Positions 1 through 11,951 of a stretch of DNA of 64,000 nt are shown here, piece by piece. The notes beneath the pieces were generated by a model. It ran no database searches. It was not told where the DNA came from and was given only the letters and a program-made list of their open reading frames with translations. Both the position numbers and the translations under genes were made by a program. Position 1 is the first letter of the stretch. Each line of letters begins with the position of its first letter. The DNA comes from Tetraselmis striata (taxonomy: Eukaryota > Chlorophyta > Chlorodendrophyceae > Chlorodendrales > Chlorodendraceae): positions 1 to 64,000 of the forward strand of contig VCJN01002185.1 of assembly GCA_006384855.1 (NCBI GenBank), in the 5' to 3' direction.

Positions 1-1490
1 TAAAATAGGTGCCTTGTACATGAATGATTCCGCCGCCGATGCTTCTGATCAATGTTTGAGTGCCGGGGTCTAGATAAGCATGATATGATGCAGCGACACC
101 TCAGCCTGTGCGTCAATGCCCAGTCTTCCAAGGCCACTCCGCCCTGCGTCCCAGGTGACGGTGGGGCGGCAGGATGCTGATCGGCATAATGTTTGGTGCA
201 TAGCTCGGCGTGGAGCGCGCGTGATGTACGCAAGCTGTTTGGTTTGAAAAGGCGGATGCGGATGAAAAACCTGACGGCATTGCCCCCCGATCAACGACAC
301 TGGTTGGCCGGGCCGCGTGAGCACCAGAAAAACATTGTCATATCATTGGCATTGAACTACCAATGATGCAGGCATGCGCGGCTGCCTAGATACTGATATA
401 CCGCAGTACAAGCTATCTATATGAGGCATCGAAACCACTGCGCATCAGATCTGCAAGCCATGAGGAGCAACGAAGAGGGGCATACCCGTGATCAACGGGC
501 ATGGTGGATGAGTTTGGGGATGAATATATGTTGGGCCCAAGGAAGTAGCACGCAGTCCCGCTGCCAGCAAAAGACTGGCCGCAAAGATGGAATTACCTGA
601 AAACTTCGCAAAGCCCGGTTGTAACACCACAGCGCGCGGATCTGACTTCACTTGGACCGCGCAGGCGGCTTGGTTTGTCCCTAAATTAATAAGGACGCAT
701 GCTATTATTTAGCGTTCCAGTGAAAATAAACAGGTCCAGCCACTGAAGAGCCACAAGCCCTAATCGCCATTCTGGCACCCTAATTCCGCATGCGTGTTTT
801 CCACGCATGCGCCTAGCTGTCATTGCATACTAACACAATGCACTAGCATGCTGTGTCATTCTTTTTTTATAAATCCTATATAAGATTGTCCAGTCGCATA
901 GCGCCCACCCTGTCACCAGCAATACTTTACCTTCACCCGACCCTTCCACATGTCATCAACCCCCTCACATCAGTCCGCTGTTATTTAAGCGGCTTGCGTA
1001 TGCGTTCATGTCCTTCAATCAGCGATGGTTTTCTTACTAGCACTTTCATAATTCACATCAGTATGGATTAGTCGCAATGGCAGGCGCGCAGAGCGCTGTA
1101 CAGAGGCAAGCAGCTTGTCAGCCAGCAAGAGGGGGACGGGGGCGTGACTGAATAGTTTTCGAGTTTTCGTGGCTCAGCATCACGAAGGACTCCAATCTTC
1201 AATGCAGTTCCAGATTTACATACTTATAGTCAAAAGGATCATATGATAAACGCGCCCACAGCCGCCCCTCTCATCTACTCTGAGCTGACCAGATATCATC
1301 CCGCTGACAGGTGTCAGTGCCGGGATAATACCCGTGTGACAGTGGTACATAACATTCCCACTCGTGCGCGGTCTATATGTTGTACATCAATCTAAGATGG
1401 GGTATGTCTGCCCTAGCAGGGCGCCTGTCAAGACATGGCCAAAGTAGCATGATACTACGTGTGGACCACATCTGGCAAACGCTCATTATA
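1..1490. other. Intergenic tract, no gene seen
   Basis: Only short, low-quality reading frames occur on either strand and none resembles a known family. On the minus strand a TGTAA hexamer-type signal (plus-strand TTACA at 1216-1220) lies about 270 nt past the stop of the neighbouring SET/MYND gene and could be its green-algal poly(A) signal. This is a weak assignment, since such a pentamer is common by chance. Confidence 0.5.
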
Positions 1491-3711
1491 CTAAGCAGGG
1501 GCAGCGCAGACTCTCCTGTGAGCAACCCAGTGGGCGCTCTGATGTTCCGGGCAACAGTAGGCAGCCGTGCTGCAATGCGTGCACTGCGGAAGTTCATTGC
1601 CTTCTTGGGCGGCCGGGACTACCCTGCCTCCGCACAGGCTGCACATGTCCCGCCCCAGGGCAACCGCATCCGCTGGGAGACGAGCTTGTAAGGCCACGAG
1701 TTTGCGGACAGCACAGGCGGAGTAGGGGTGCTCGGGGCCGCAGGTGACCGACAGCAACTGTATTGCACGCCGATAGGCCTCCTGGGCCTCCAGCAGCTGG
1801 GCCTGCGTAGTTTCCGGAAACAGTTGCAGTTGATCCCCGAGAAACTCGTGCTTGAAGGCAGTGGCGCGGCTCGGGACGTTGATGATGGCATCCCTGCACC
1901 TGATGACGTGCCGGAGGCTTTGAGCAGCTTTCTGTGGCTTGGCCATGTTTTTGTGGGACTCGTACTGCACCCAGGCAATCTCTTCAGCGAGGTGGTGGCT
2001 GGGGTGTGGGGGCTTCAGGCGCATGATGGCATTCAGCCCAGCCCCATGATAGGCTTCGGCGTCCTCCAACTCTGAGTCGATGGGGGCCTCGAAGTTCCCA
2101 GCGCGGATGGTGGCGTTGATGTCGGCCAACTTCTCAGCGGTGTTTGTCTCCTTCTGCAGGACCCGTTCTGCGTAGTGAGCGTCGCTCCGGGAGCCGCACG
2201 TCAGGCAGGGGGTCAGAACTGGCTCGTCCTCCGCACTGGGCTGATGTATGAGGTGCACCCCATCGCACGAGGCATTGCGCGAGACCGTGCAACACGCCAC
2301 GCTTCGAGTGTCGTCCCCGTACGCAGCACACCGGGGACATTCGCACACGAAGTCCCATGCCTTCAGGCGCGCACGGCGCTCGTGCACCGGCTTGGTGTCC
2401 ATCGCCTCCAGGTTGTAGTCGACTGTCAGCTCATCTCCCGCGGCAATCCCTCCTAGTGCCCTCAAGACTCGCCGCCCGTCTGAGGTGGCGTACCAGAAGC
2501 AGTTGGGCTGGCACGAGTGGTTGGCACGGCATGCCATCGCGTACAGGCCAACGCCCAGTGTGTTGGCCGTTCCAGCGCCATCGTCCTGTGCCGGATTGAC
2601 TTCAACACCGTTGAAAAGGAGCGCCATGGCGACCTGCCACACACTTCATCGTGTCAGGAAAAAACAATGAAATCTAACAAGTATAAGCACTACTAGTAGT
2701 GTTAAAAGTATGCCAGCCTACTATATCGTAAACGGCGTCATGTCAAATATCCCAGGCTCGGCGGGTAATGAGCCAATGAGTGACTAAACATGTGGGTAAT
2801 AAATACTCGTAATTTGGCAGACGATTGCGGTGCCAGGCCATGGCCAATTATTTCACGCTGTTCTGGAATCCTGAAAGGCATATGTATCATGACAATCTGG
2901 CCGGAGTTCTCGGGGCTAGTATGGTTGGTAGCCAGCGCCGCGACGCACGCCGTCAGCCCCTCACCTTGACACACAACTCGAAGTCGGCTTCGCTACGGCA
3001 TAGGAGACTGCCCTGCACATCAGGCTGCTGCTCGGAGGTTTCATTTTCGGCGCCCGCCATCTTGTTGGAATCCCTCCGTTCGGAGAAGTCGACGATCTCT
3101 CTGAGCAGAGTCCTCACGGCCACCGCTCGAGGACCGTCCGTGGGGGAGTGCAGTTCGAGGATTTTGTCGCGGACGGCCTTCGTCTGCCCGTTGAAGGCGC
3201 GAATCAAGTTTAGGTAGTACTGGTAGTCGGCCCTCGTCCCTCTTACCGCCTCGTCATCGTCGTGGCGGACTAGTAAGAGAGGTGCCTCCTCCAGGACGAC
3301 CTGCCCTGCCTGGAGGGGCTGCGTCGCCACCAGCGCCATGCCTCTGTCTCTCCGCGCTTCGACGCGGCACACGCAAGTTCCAGCCTCGGCTGCCTCGGCA
3401 GCAGCATCATACGACACAGTCCTCCGCCCAGACAGCAGCGAGCAGTCTACCGACGACAGCGGCTGCACAGCTGACACTGGGCGTGCGACGGGGGGACAAC
3501 ACGGCTTCGGAGAATTTCTGCCAGGATGGTTGGCATGTGGCACGGAAGCTTGGCCAGGACGATCAAGCACCGACGCAAATACGGGCGCCGGAACGAACGA
3601 CGTGGGGCGGCGATGTCTGACCTGAAGCACTGTACCACCAGCAGGGACTAGGCTGCAGGCCGCAGATATGCACCGGCGGGTGCCGGTCCGCACCATCATG
3701 GCAGCAAACAT
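1491..3711 (-). CDS. SET-domain lysine methyltransferase with C-terminal MYND zinc finger (SMYD-like)
   Basis: Two-exon model, 3711-2965 and 2633-1491, joined in phase 0 through a 331-bp GT-AG intron, giving 629 aa. The SET fold starts near residue 117 (RRDRGMALVAT, then the acidic VVLEE segment). Exon 2 supplies the SET core NHSCQPN (287-293), GDELTVDYN (315-323) and the post-SET cysteines CECPRC (346-351). A helical region likely to be TPR-like follows. The protein ends in a MYND finger (580-626) with Cys-x2-Cys, Cys-x2-Cys, YC-x3-H-Q-x3-W-x2-H-x3-C; the sixth ligand is His rather than the usual Cys. In animal SMYD proteins the MYND splits the SET domain, whereas here it sits at the C-terminus, as in some plant and algal ASHR1/ATXR-type proteins. 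Inferred role: methylation of histone or non-histone lysines. The first ~110 residues are unconserved, basic and low in acidic residues, so the true start could be downstream. Substrate unknown. Confidence 0.85.
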
Positions 3712-5390
3712 CTCGTACGGACGCGTGGACGACGTCGTCGGCGGGGGCGCAAGATGGTGCGCTATATCAGTGCTTCAATAGTGTGGAACATCAGAAGGCC
3801 CTGCTGATATAGGCTGAGACTGGTGTGCCGAGTGTAGATTGTCACACCACACGCAGACTAAGAGTATAGACAAGTGAGTCGGAGGAAACGCGTGTTATCG
3901 ACAGATATCCTTATTGGTATTGTTGGTGTTTGCCTTGCTGATCCTACGTAGTGTGACTCGCGAAGCAAGAGTCCTGTACTCGTCGCCGTTCCACTCTTTC
4001 ACGATGCCGAGGCCTGCTGACTACCTGCTGCGATGCTGCGGTCATGAGGTCATCGCTGTACTCAGCGTGTATCGACGAATATGATCCTACTACTACTACC
4101 ACTACTACTACTACGACGAGCGCGCTAAATAGCCGCAGTGGGCGGCAGCATCAGCAGTAGTCACGTAAAACTAGTCGGACGACGTCGTTCCATGTATCCA
4201 ACCGTTCGGGGTACCTCTGCCTGTTTTACTGTGTAGCCAAGCGGAGCAGTGCACAGTCAGGCGAGGCAGCAGCACGGCAGCTCATATCCAGGCCCGGGAT
4301 ACTGTATACGACGGTAGGGGGCAGGCAGCATAACCCGCCCGCGCTGCTGCACGCACTAGTACGCTACGCGTATGCGTATTAGTACGCTATGAATGAATTA
4401 CGAACAGCTACGGGTAATAAAATCCAACAATAGCTACACAAAAATATGTACCGCAGGAGGACCACGATATAAATGCTTGGTAACAACAGGTGTCGTCAAT
4501 GCGGCACCACTATATAATCCTTACACCAGCGTCAGCGCGACGGAGAGGAGGACCTTATCGTCCGTGTGCCGAACAGAATCGTGACACCGGACAAAGTACC
4601 TGAAAATGTTCCGACCGCTCGGAAGCAGCACGCACTCATCGGTTCGTCGCCGCACATTCGCTTCCTCACGGCCTCACCCCTCCGCCTGATACTACTGATA
4701 TCGCAAAGTTACAATCAGGGGAGCCTTCTACCGAAGTCCTAAAGTGGTCGATGTCTGGGGATGGGCTGCTGCGGGTTGCCGATCGCACGACCCCCGCGCG
4801 GTCCACGTATGGCACGAAAAGCGCCCCCCCTGTAGTGTACCCCATGCAGAATAATCAAGGCGACATAGTTAGACGCATGGACATGGAATATTGAAATGGA
4901 TTTTACAACGCAATTATTCAGAACGCTGCTAGCACAGTGGTAGGACCAGCAGCAGGGCAGGGCGAGGGAAGGAGAAGTTTGCGAGGTAAAGGTACAGTGG
5001 CGTTGAAGGCAGACTCAATAGGTTTTGTGGCTGCACCGCTAATCGGTATTTCGGCTGACGCACCGGAAGCCTCGGGGGCGTACGCCATCGTTCGGTCGAC
5101 GTCGCTGCTCGAAACGGGAGGGGTAAGCTCTCTAGCCCGTGGCTAAGTCGCATTGATGGCCCGTAAGCTGTCACCCTACTGGAGCTACTGTAGCCGTTGC
5201 GCGAGCCTCAGATGGCGAGCGCAGAGGCAGATAGAAGGTGGCTGTAGCCAGATGAGCGGAGCTGCTATATGGAAATAGCAGTCGGTGCGGCACGTCGTGC
5301 GCGTCGTCCTGCAATGTCAGTACCGGTATTTTATAATATGCCCGCGGCCTCAATAACACTAGGGTTGTTTAACCCAGCCAATATTTATTT

Positions 5391-6299
5391 CCCCTACCTC
5401 TTGGGTTGAGCGGAGGAAAAGGAGAGCCGCGTCCGAAATCGCCTGGAATATGAGAGAATCGATACCGGTTACAATACGGTCTTATCACGGATTTTTAGGC
5501 GTCCGTCCTCCGTCCTCCAGTGCTGCGTCTTCGCGTATGAACCGTCATACGTTCGATCTGTGCTCGTTTGATTTCTAGGATGACCTCCGAAGACGGTAAG
5601 ATTCTGAATGGATGCGCGTGTATTCTAGCCCAGGCACGTCATGTATTCGTCTGAAACGTCAAAATAACGCGGTACCGCAGCGCGTTTTTATTGCTGAATC
5701 AGCAAGCGAGGCGTGCCCTCTATATTTATACAGCGACTATGTACACGGTGGTCCGAGGATATGCTGTAACATGATGGTAGTGTAAAAAGGGGTCGCCGCG
5801 GTGCGGGGGCAGTCCGCCGACCCGGGGCCCGGCGTCCGTCGACGGACGGGCGACGGTCGAGCGACGGCGTCCGGCGTCCGGTGCCGGTACAGGCGGCGGG
5901 CGTGGCGATTCGCGCCGTGCCCGCCCCGTAGACCTGACGACCGGCCCGACCTGCGCGGCCTCGTGCTGGACGCGGGCCGCCTGTAGGCGGCTTGTACTGT
6001 ATTGCTGATCTTGCGGTGCTGCTTTTTTTTTTTTTTGGGTAATACAACTTTTAGCGGTGGGTGGGGTACCGGCCTTTTTGTAATGCACACCAGTGGTCAG
6101 CGGCCCGCTTTTACGCGGCTTGCAGATTTAATCTGTTTTACAAATAATACGTCTCTTTTGAAAAATAAATTACTGACAAATCTAACGCTAAAAGCATTAT
6201 TACCCGGAAACAACAGTATTACAAGATCAACACGACAAGCCGGCTAAAAGCGGCCCGCATCCCGCACGGCCGCACCACGCTCAACCCAAGAGGTAGGGG
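5391..6299. mobile_element. Putative non-autonomous inverted-repeat element (MITE/foldback-like)
   Basis: A perfect 22-bp inverted repeat bounds the interval: CCCCTACCTCTTGGGTTGAG plus CG at 5391-5412 and its exact reverse complement at 6278-6299. Inside, near the right end, a second imperfect inversion pairs about 6099-6123 with 6234-6256 (CAAGCCG...TAAAAGCGG core). The interval has no credible ORF. The 6223-6266 segment recurs near 46761-46804, supporting a mobile or once-mobile sequence. Target-site duplications were not identified, so the class is inferred. Confidence 0.45.
6223..6266 (+). repeat. Dispersed repeat, copy 1
   Basis: About 44 bp with the core GCTAAAAGCGGCCCGCATCC, nearly identical to the segment at 46761-46804 (shared CAACAC-x-GCAAGCCG run before the core). 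It lies just inside the right end of the 5391-6299 inverted-repeat element. Confidence 0.65.
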
Positions 6300-7613
6300 C
6301 ACCTCCACAAATCCCCGGCGCGAAGCGCCGCTTAGTTTTCAATAATATACCGGTATACCGTATAAACCAGCAAATGAATTTAAATTGTCATGGTCATAGC
6401 AGCGTCTGTCCATCAGCTGACGTCGGCTGTCGCTGCTACTGAGGTACCTGTACGTGGACATGTAAGGATTACAGGAGGTACCAGGAGTCGCCCATCCTTG
6501 TACCTGCTGCCTGCTTTATTATTTCGGCGACGCGGCGGCGATACCCACTGCTACAATAATATAGTCGCTATTTACATGAGCTTGCAGCAGGAGGTGATAT
6601 CAGGCGGAAATCACGAAAAAAGGACAATCAGAACGGTCCGCCTCTACAGCGACTGCGAGGTGCTGCTACAATAAAATGGGATACTGTTGTAGTGAATCAT
6701 GAGCAGCCAGTAACAAATATACGCACGGCTAAATGCAGCAGCAGCATTGAAAATAAGGTATACTAGCAGTTGCGACTAATATAGCGATATATTGCGACTA
6801 ATCCTTACCAGCAGCAGCACCTGGCGGCGTGCGATTCATCATGTCTGTCGTCAGCGTCGGGTGAGACATGGCCAGGAGCCAGCGGCCGCCACATGCTGGC
6901 CCAGACCGACAGCCTGTGCGGGTCCACGACAATAAGGTTTCTCAGCTTTGCAGTACCTGCCCCTCACGTGCTCGAAGGCAGCCTATCTGCGTGCGCTCCT
7001 CGGCCCAAGCCTTCAGGCAGTTCACTGGCCAGCAGCATCAACAAGCCGCACATCAGACTGCCCGGGCGGGTCGGCGCCAGGCTCAGCAGCACGGTGAGCC
7101 CGAAATAAAATTACCCCGCAGATACTGGTACATTCCGACAGAATATCCCTCCGCTCATCTTCAGAGCCCGCAACTCGGCCAGACGGGCAGCAACTAGCGC
7201 CCGCGGGAAGGGCGAACATCGGCAGGCAGGCCAGGTTGAGATAGCCCGCGCGCGGTTCCTGGGATTATCTGGGCAGTTTAAGCCGCTGACGCTCGTCGCG
7301 ATCTGCCGGCCTGCTGAGCACGGGCACCTGAGCGGAGAGTGACCTGGTGAGCGGCGCCGGCCTCGCAGATCGCCCACTAACCCCCCCCCCCCCCCCCCCC
7401 CCCTCCACCCCCCTTGGTCCACGCGCGCACGATATACACAAGCGTGCTCGCCCCCCCCCCCCCCCCCCCCCGCCCGCGCAATCAACTTTTCCCACAGCAG
7501 ACAGCAGTACAGGGCTGGGATCATTCTGCGCAAATCGCGAGCGCAGGAGGCGCGCTGAACCCCCGCGCGCGTGTATCGGTAGGCGTGCAGAGGGCCGAGC
7601 GAAGCGGGGCGAT

Positions 7614-9008
7614 ATGGCGCCCAAGCGGTTCAACCTGGGGCTGCAGGTGCCCCCGGAGGAGCCGCAGCAGAATGACGTCATGAATGTGAGCGCCGCTTCG
7701 CTGGTCCTGCCTGCCCCACGACCACGCGATCCAGCGTGCTGCTGTTCTTGTGTTCAGAGAGCGTGCTCGGGGTGGAACATACAGCCCGCAGCGCTCACAT
7801 GCTCTCCCCCCCCCCTCTCCGGGTGTCCTCCCCCTCCCTCCTCCTCTGCCCGCAGAGGTCCATGAACCCCACGGACAACGGTGGCGTCAACATTTTCACC
7901 AGGTCGCTCAACACAGCATACGAATTCACCGAGGAGGGCATGACGCGTAGCTCCACGCCCTCGAGCGGCGGGCAGAGCTTCAAGGTCCGTGCACGCCATG
8001 CTGGGCACGCTGCCGGACGCCGTAGGGCTCGAAATGCTTGGCGCAAGCGCCTAGCTGGGCACCATGCTCCGTACTTGAAGTTGCTGGTCGCCTGGTGGCT
8101 GTGGCTGACAGGTGTCAGAGAAGGATCTGAACATCGTGAAGACCCTGGGCCGGGGGGCCAGCAGTGTGGTGAGTGCCTCGGCCTTCTCCCCCCCTCACGC
8201 AGCCCACCCTTGGAACCCCCTCCCCCTCCTGTCCTGCTACCTGTAGGCTAGTGAGGACGCTGCGCGGAATTCCCCCGCCCGGCAGGTGCACAAGGCGTTT
8301 TACGCGGAGAAGAATAAGTTTGTAGCGATTAAGAAGATCAGCGTGTTTGAAAAGGTGCTTCTCCTCGCCCCCTCTTGCCCCCTCTTGCCTGCACGCGGGG
8401 GCGCTCCGCTGGTGTGGGCTGCTGGGTGGGAAGCGTCCTGCAGCCCGGGCGCCTTGCCGGCCCTGAAAAACCCCCCTCGGCTCCGCCTCGGCACCGCAGG
8501 AGAAGCGCTCGCAGCTGATGAACGATGTCAAGGCGCTGTGCGACGCGCCGCCCAACCTGCCGGGGCTGGTGCAGTTCCTGGGCGCGTACCACGTGCCAGA
8601 GAGCGGGCAGATCTCGATCGTGCTGGAGTACATGGACGGCGGCTCGCTGGGCGATGTGCTGCAAAAGGTGAAGAAGATCCCGGAGAACATACTGTCAAAA
8701 ATCACGGAGAAGGTGCTGCACGGGCTGACCCACCTGCACCGGAAGTCCCACATGGTGCGCCCCCATGCCTCCCCTGCCCCCCTCTCCCCCCGCCCCTTCC
8801 TCCATGCCGTTGGCAATATACTGCGTACTCCACGTGACACCATTCATGGCTGGTATGTACCGACTCATGGCAATAACCGTTAAAAAACAGTAACCAGGGC
8901 AATACGACCAAATGCTCACTCGAGTCCAATGAAAGTACCATTCTGCTGGTTGGACCTATGGCCGTGTGTACACCCCCCCCCCCCCCCCCAAACACCCACT
9001 CACCCACA

Positions 9009-9105
<97 letters not shown>

Positions 9106-9726
9106 GCGCGCCCGCGTCCTTCCCCTCACAGCTTTCTGTTTGACACCGTCGTGCATGTGGATCTGGATTGGCACCTTATTAGATAACATATTCCACCCGA
9201 CTGGCAAAGTGCAGCGGCAGCGCTCAGCCGCCTCTCTCCCGCCTCCCCCCTCCCTCCGCTTGTGTGGCACGCAGGTGCACCGCGACATCAAGCCCGCCAA
9301 CATCCTGGTCAACTTGGACGGGGAGCCCAAAATCACCGACTTTGGCATCTCTGCCTTCATTGACAACACTCTCGCCGTGGTACGCCACCGCGCCGCTGCC
9401 AGCATGCCGCGTGCTTTACTCCGCTGGCTCACTCAGCCGCTCCGATGCTCACCCGCACTCCACCCCGCCGCCCGCAGTGCCACACCTTCCTGGGAACCGT
9501 CACGTACATGTCGCCGGAGCGGATAAACAGCGCGCCGTACTCGTACCCCGCGGACATCTGGAGCCTGGGCCTCGCGCTGTACGAGTCCGCGATGGGGCAC
9601 TACCCCTACGACGCCAACGTCGGCCCGCTGCAGCTGATGATCCAGGTGAGCCCGCGGGTGTGGCGCTTTTTTGCCCCGGCCCCTTAAGTAGGGCTTGGGC
9701 CTTCTGTTCTTACTTTTGGGGTGGGG

Positions 9727-9778
<52 letters not shown>

Positions 9779-11736
9779 TATGCGCTGATGGGCTGGCCGC
9801 GCGGGGCGCAGGTGGTGGAGGAGCCGTCGCCCATCCCACCGCCGGGGCAGTTCAGCGACGAGTTCCGGGACTTTGTGGCCAAGTGCCTGATGAAGGACCC
9901 GGCGCAGCGGCCCACCGCGGAGGCCCTGCTGCAGCACCCCTACATCACCAAGGTGCGCCCCGGACCCCCGGCTCAGCACCGCCCTCCATGAAACCCACAC
10001 ATGCCACCCTGAAGCCCTGAGTGCGCCCTGGGACCTAATAAAACCCTAATCCCGCATCAACCTCGGCACACGACCTTTTTATCCCTGGGAAAACCCTAAA
10101 ATCGCGCAGAGACCTAAATTACGCACCCGTCCACAAACACGCACACACACCCATGAAACCCTATTTATCTCATAAAGCGTCTTCCTCTTGGTGCCCGCCG
10201 TGGCGGCGCTCTGATCCCGCCGCCCTTTCCCCGCCCCGCAGTGGAGGAACGTGGACGTGGACGTCAAGTCCTTCATGCAGTGCGTGTTCGACCCGCAGGA
10301 CAGGTCGGCCCCCGCGCCGTACAAGACCCTAGAAACCCCACACGCCCATCTGCATGGAGGCGGTGCCGAATGTCAGAGTGCCGGTTTGCCAGGACGCGCT
10401 GACAATTCCCCCCCCCCCTTCCCTCCTCTCCCTGGCTGGCCGCGCAGGCTGGACGAGATTGCGGTACGCTTTGCCACCAACTACTACGCCATCACCTCGG
10501 CCGGGGCGGCGCGCCTGCAGGAGCTGCTGCCCCTCTACACCCAGCAGTCGGTGGGTCCCCCCCCCCCCCCCCCCCTCCCCACCCGCCTTGTCTCCTGGTC
10601 CGCCTCTCCTACCTGGAGCCCCAGAATTCAGGTGAATCTAGACAGAACGCTTGAATTGTAGCCCTGAATTCAACTGAATTTCACTAATTCCAGTCAATGT
10701 ATATCGACGCCTATACATGTATGTTCCAAAATGCCATGGCTTTCCGTTCGCTTGCATCCCGCCTTGGCGTGAGCCCTCTGGGATCCGCTGCCTGCGCGCC
10801 ACCCGGGCGCTGACACCCCGGCTGGATCACTGCGGCGCGGCGCAGATCATGGCGCACGAGGGGGAGACCGTGCGGGGGCAGACGGCCATCCTGGCGAAGC
10901 TGCAGGGCGTGGGGCAGATGAACTCCACCTTTGGGCGGGTCGTGTATGAGGTGGACCACATCGACGCGCAGGCGCTGGGCACGGTGCGCGCGCGCGGGAC
11001 GAAGCCCCTGCCATCCCCTACCCCGCCCGGGGCACCTAAAACCCCTTCCGCCTGTAGCGGCACTGCACCTCAACATAGAGGGGTTTCAGCTGGTCAGGAA
11101 TTAGGGCTTGTGGTATATTCGTCTTAGGGTGTACACCCTGCCTTGTTCCGAAACGAACCCCCAACTGTTACCGATCATTCCCCTAACCGTTGGGTTTTTG
11201 TTTCGATTAAAGATAGGGTTTTTCACCATAAGGCCCTGACAACTTAAACCAAGTATAGACCTGCAGAACCCTAACATAAGCCCTTAGGTAATCAACGCAC
11301 TGCCTTTACTCGCAAGACAAATTATTAGGGTTAATAAAGTGATATCATGTTAGGGTTTAATGTACGTACGCTACACCGAACCAAATCTGGAGTACTCACC
11401 AAGCCCTGCACCATGCCACAGCGCAAGGGGCCATGCCTACTAAACCCTATAAAACAAACCCTTCCACCACACCATGCGCTCCGCCTAATGCTCAGACAGT
11501 ATACTCGACTGACTGTCATGGTACCAGTATATGCAGCTTGGCTTGACACCGACTGAGGGGCGGCGCGTGGCTGGCCGCTGCAGGACGGGAGCGCGATTGT
11601 GTCGGTGATGGGGCGCATGGTGGTGGCGGGGATGTCGCACCTGGGGGAGGGCGCCTCGCACTTTTGCGAGATGTTCACGCTGGCGCCCTCGCAGCCGTAC
11701 TACATAGCCAACCAAGTCTTCCGGCTGCTCAAGTAG
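7614..11736 (+). CDS. MKK3: MAP kinase kinase with C-terminal NTF2 domain (plant MKK3 type)
   Basis: Twelve exons: 7614-7685, 7856-7984, 8112-8168, 8286-8354, 8500-8754, 9275-9379, 9478-9645, 9812-9952, 10242-10303, 10448-10550, 10846-10983, 11584-11736. All borders are GT-AG and phases close, giving 483 aa. Kinase landmarks: glycine loop GRGASS near 80; VAIKK with catalytic Lys102; HRDIKPAN with Asp198; DFG at 216-218; activation-loop T226-x5-T232 in the plant MKK spacing; then [10 protein letters not shown]. After the kinase, exons 9-12 encode an NTF2-like fold (YYAIT, then [19 protein letters not shown] near the end). The kinase + NTF2 combination defines MKK3 in land plants and green algae. 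Known role of the family: phosphorylating MAPKs in stress, hormone and light signalling; the NTF2 part is thought to aid partner binding or localisation. Introns 5 and 7 hold long CA and TA arrays, and several carry poly-C runs. Convergent with Z-ISO. Confidence 0.93.
9011..9102 (+). repeat. (CA)n microsatellite in MKK3 intron 5
   Basis: About 45 CA units with one CATA interruption near 9072, preceded by a poly-C run at about 8972-8990. Confidence 0.97.
9728..9782 (+). repeat. (TA)n microsatellite in MKK3 intron 7
   Basis: About 26 TA units with a single C interruption near 9773, ending 30 bp before the exon 8 acceptor. Confidence 0.97.
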
Positions 11737-11941
11737 ACACCACTCCCCCCCCCCCCCCCCCCACTCCCCGTCCTCCCCTTGGCGGGGTGCCGCGGTGCAC
11801 TCCAGGCGGGACTGCTGCGCAACTCCCTCCCCCCCCCCCCCCCCCCCGCCCCGGCCTGGCGCGACAGCGATCTCCCCCCCCCCCCCCCCCCCGGGGGGTA
11901 TTATTATTGAGCAGCCCAGCACGAGGCAGCCGGTCGTGATG

Positions 11942-11951
11942 TGTAAATAAA
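11942..11951 (+). terminator. Likely poly(A) signal of MKK3
   Basis: TGTAAATAAA combines the green-algal TGTAA signal and the general AATAAA signal, about 205 nt after the MKK3 stop. Cleavage would fall near 11965. Position and motif support the call; no transcript evidence. Confidence 0.55.

Larger units (their letters stand above)
3712..7613. other. Gene-poor tract between SET/MYND gene and MKK3
   Basis: No reading frame here shows family-like conservation. Visible structure: an ACT trinucleotide run near 4088-4115; a roughly 0.9-kb inverted-repeat element (5391-6299, listed separately); a CpG-dense block at about 5800-5995 holding a perfect 16-bp palindrome at 5833-5848; a T14 run near 6023; and two poly-C blocks at 7381-7403 and 7451-7471 just upstream of the MKK3 start, which may lie in its 5' UTR or promoter. 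Confidence 0.5.

Noticed and set aside
5688..6090. Three overlapping 117-120 codon frames on the minus strand
   Set aside because: They arise from low stop-codon density in a CpG-rich block; all three frames are open and none looks like a protein.
6386..6400. Cloning-vector resemblance (CATGGTCATAGC)
   Set aside because: The match covers only a dozen bases and does not continue into lacZ or polylinker sequence.
8928..9186. Open frames of Thr-His or Val-Cys repeats over the CA array
   Set aside because: They are translations of a microsatellite inside MKK3 intron 5.
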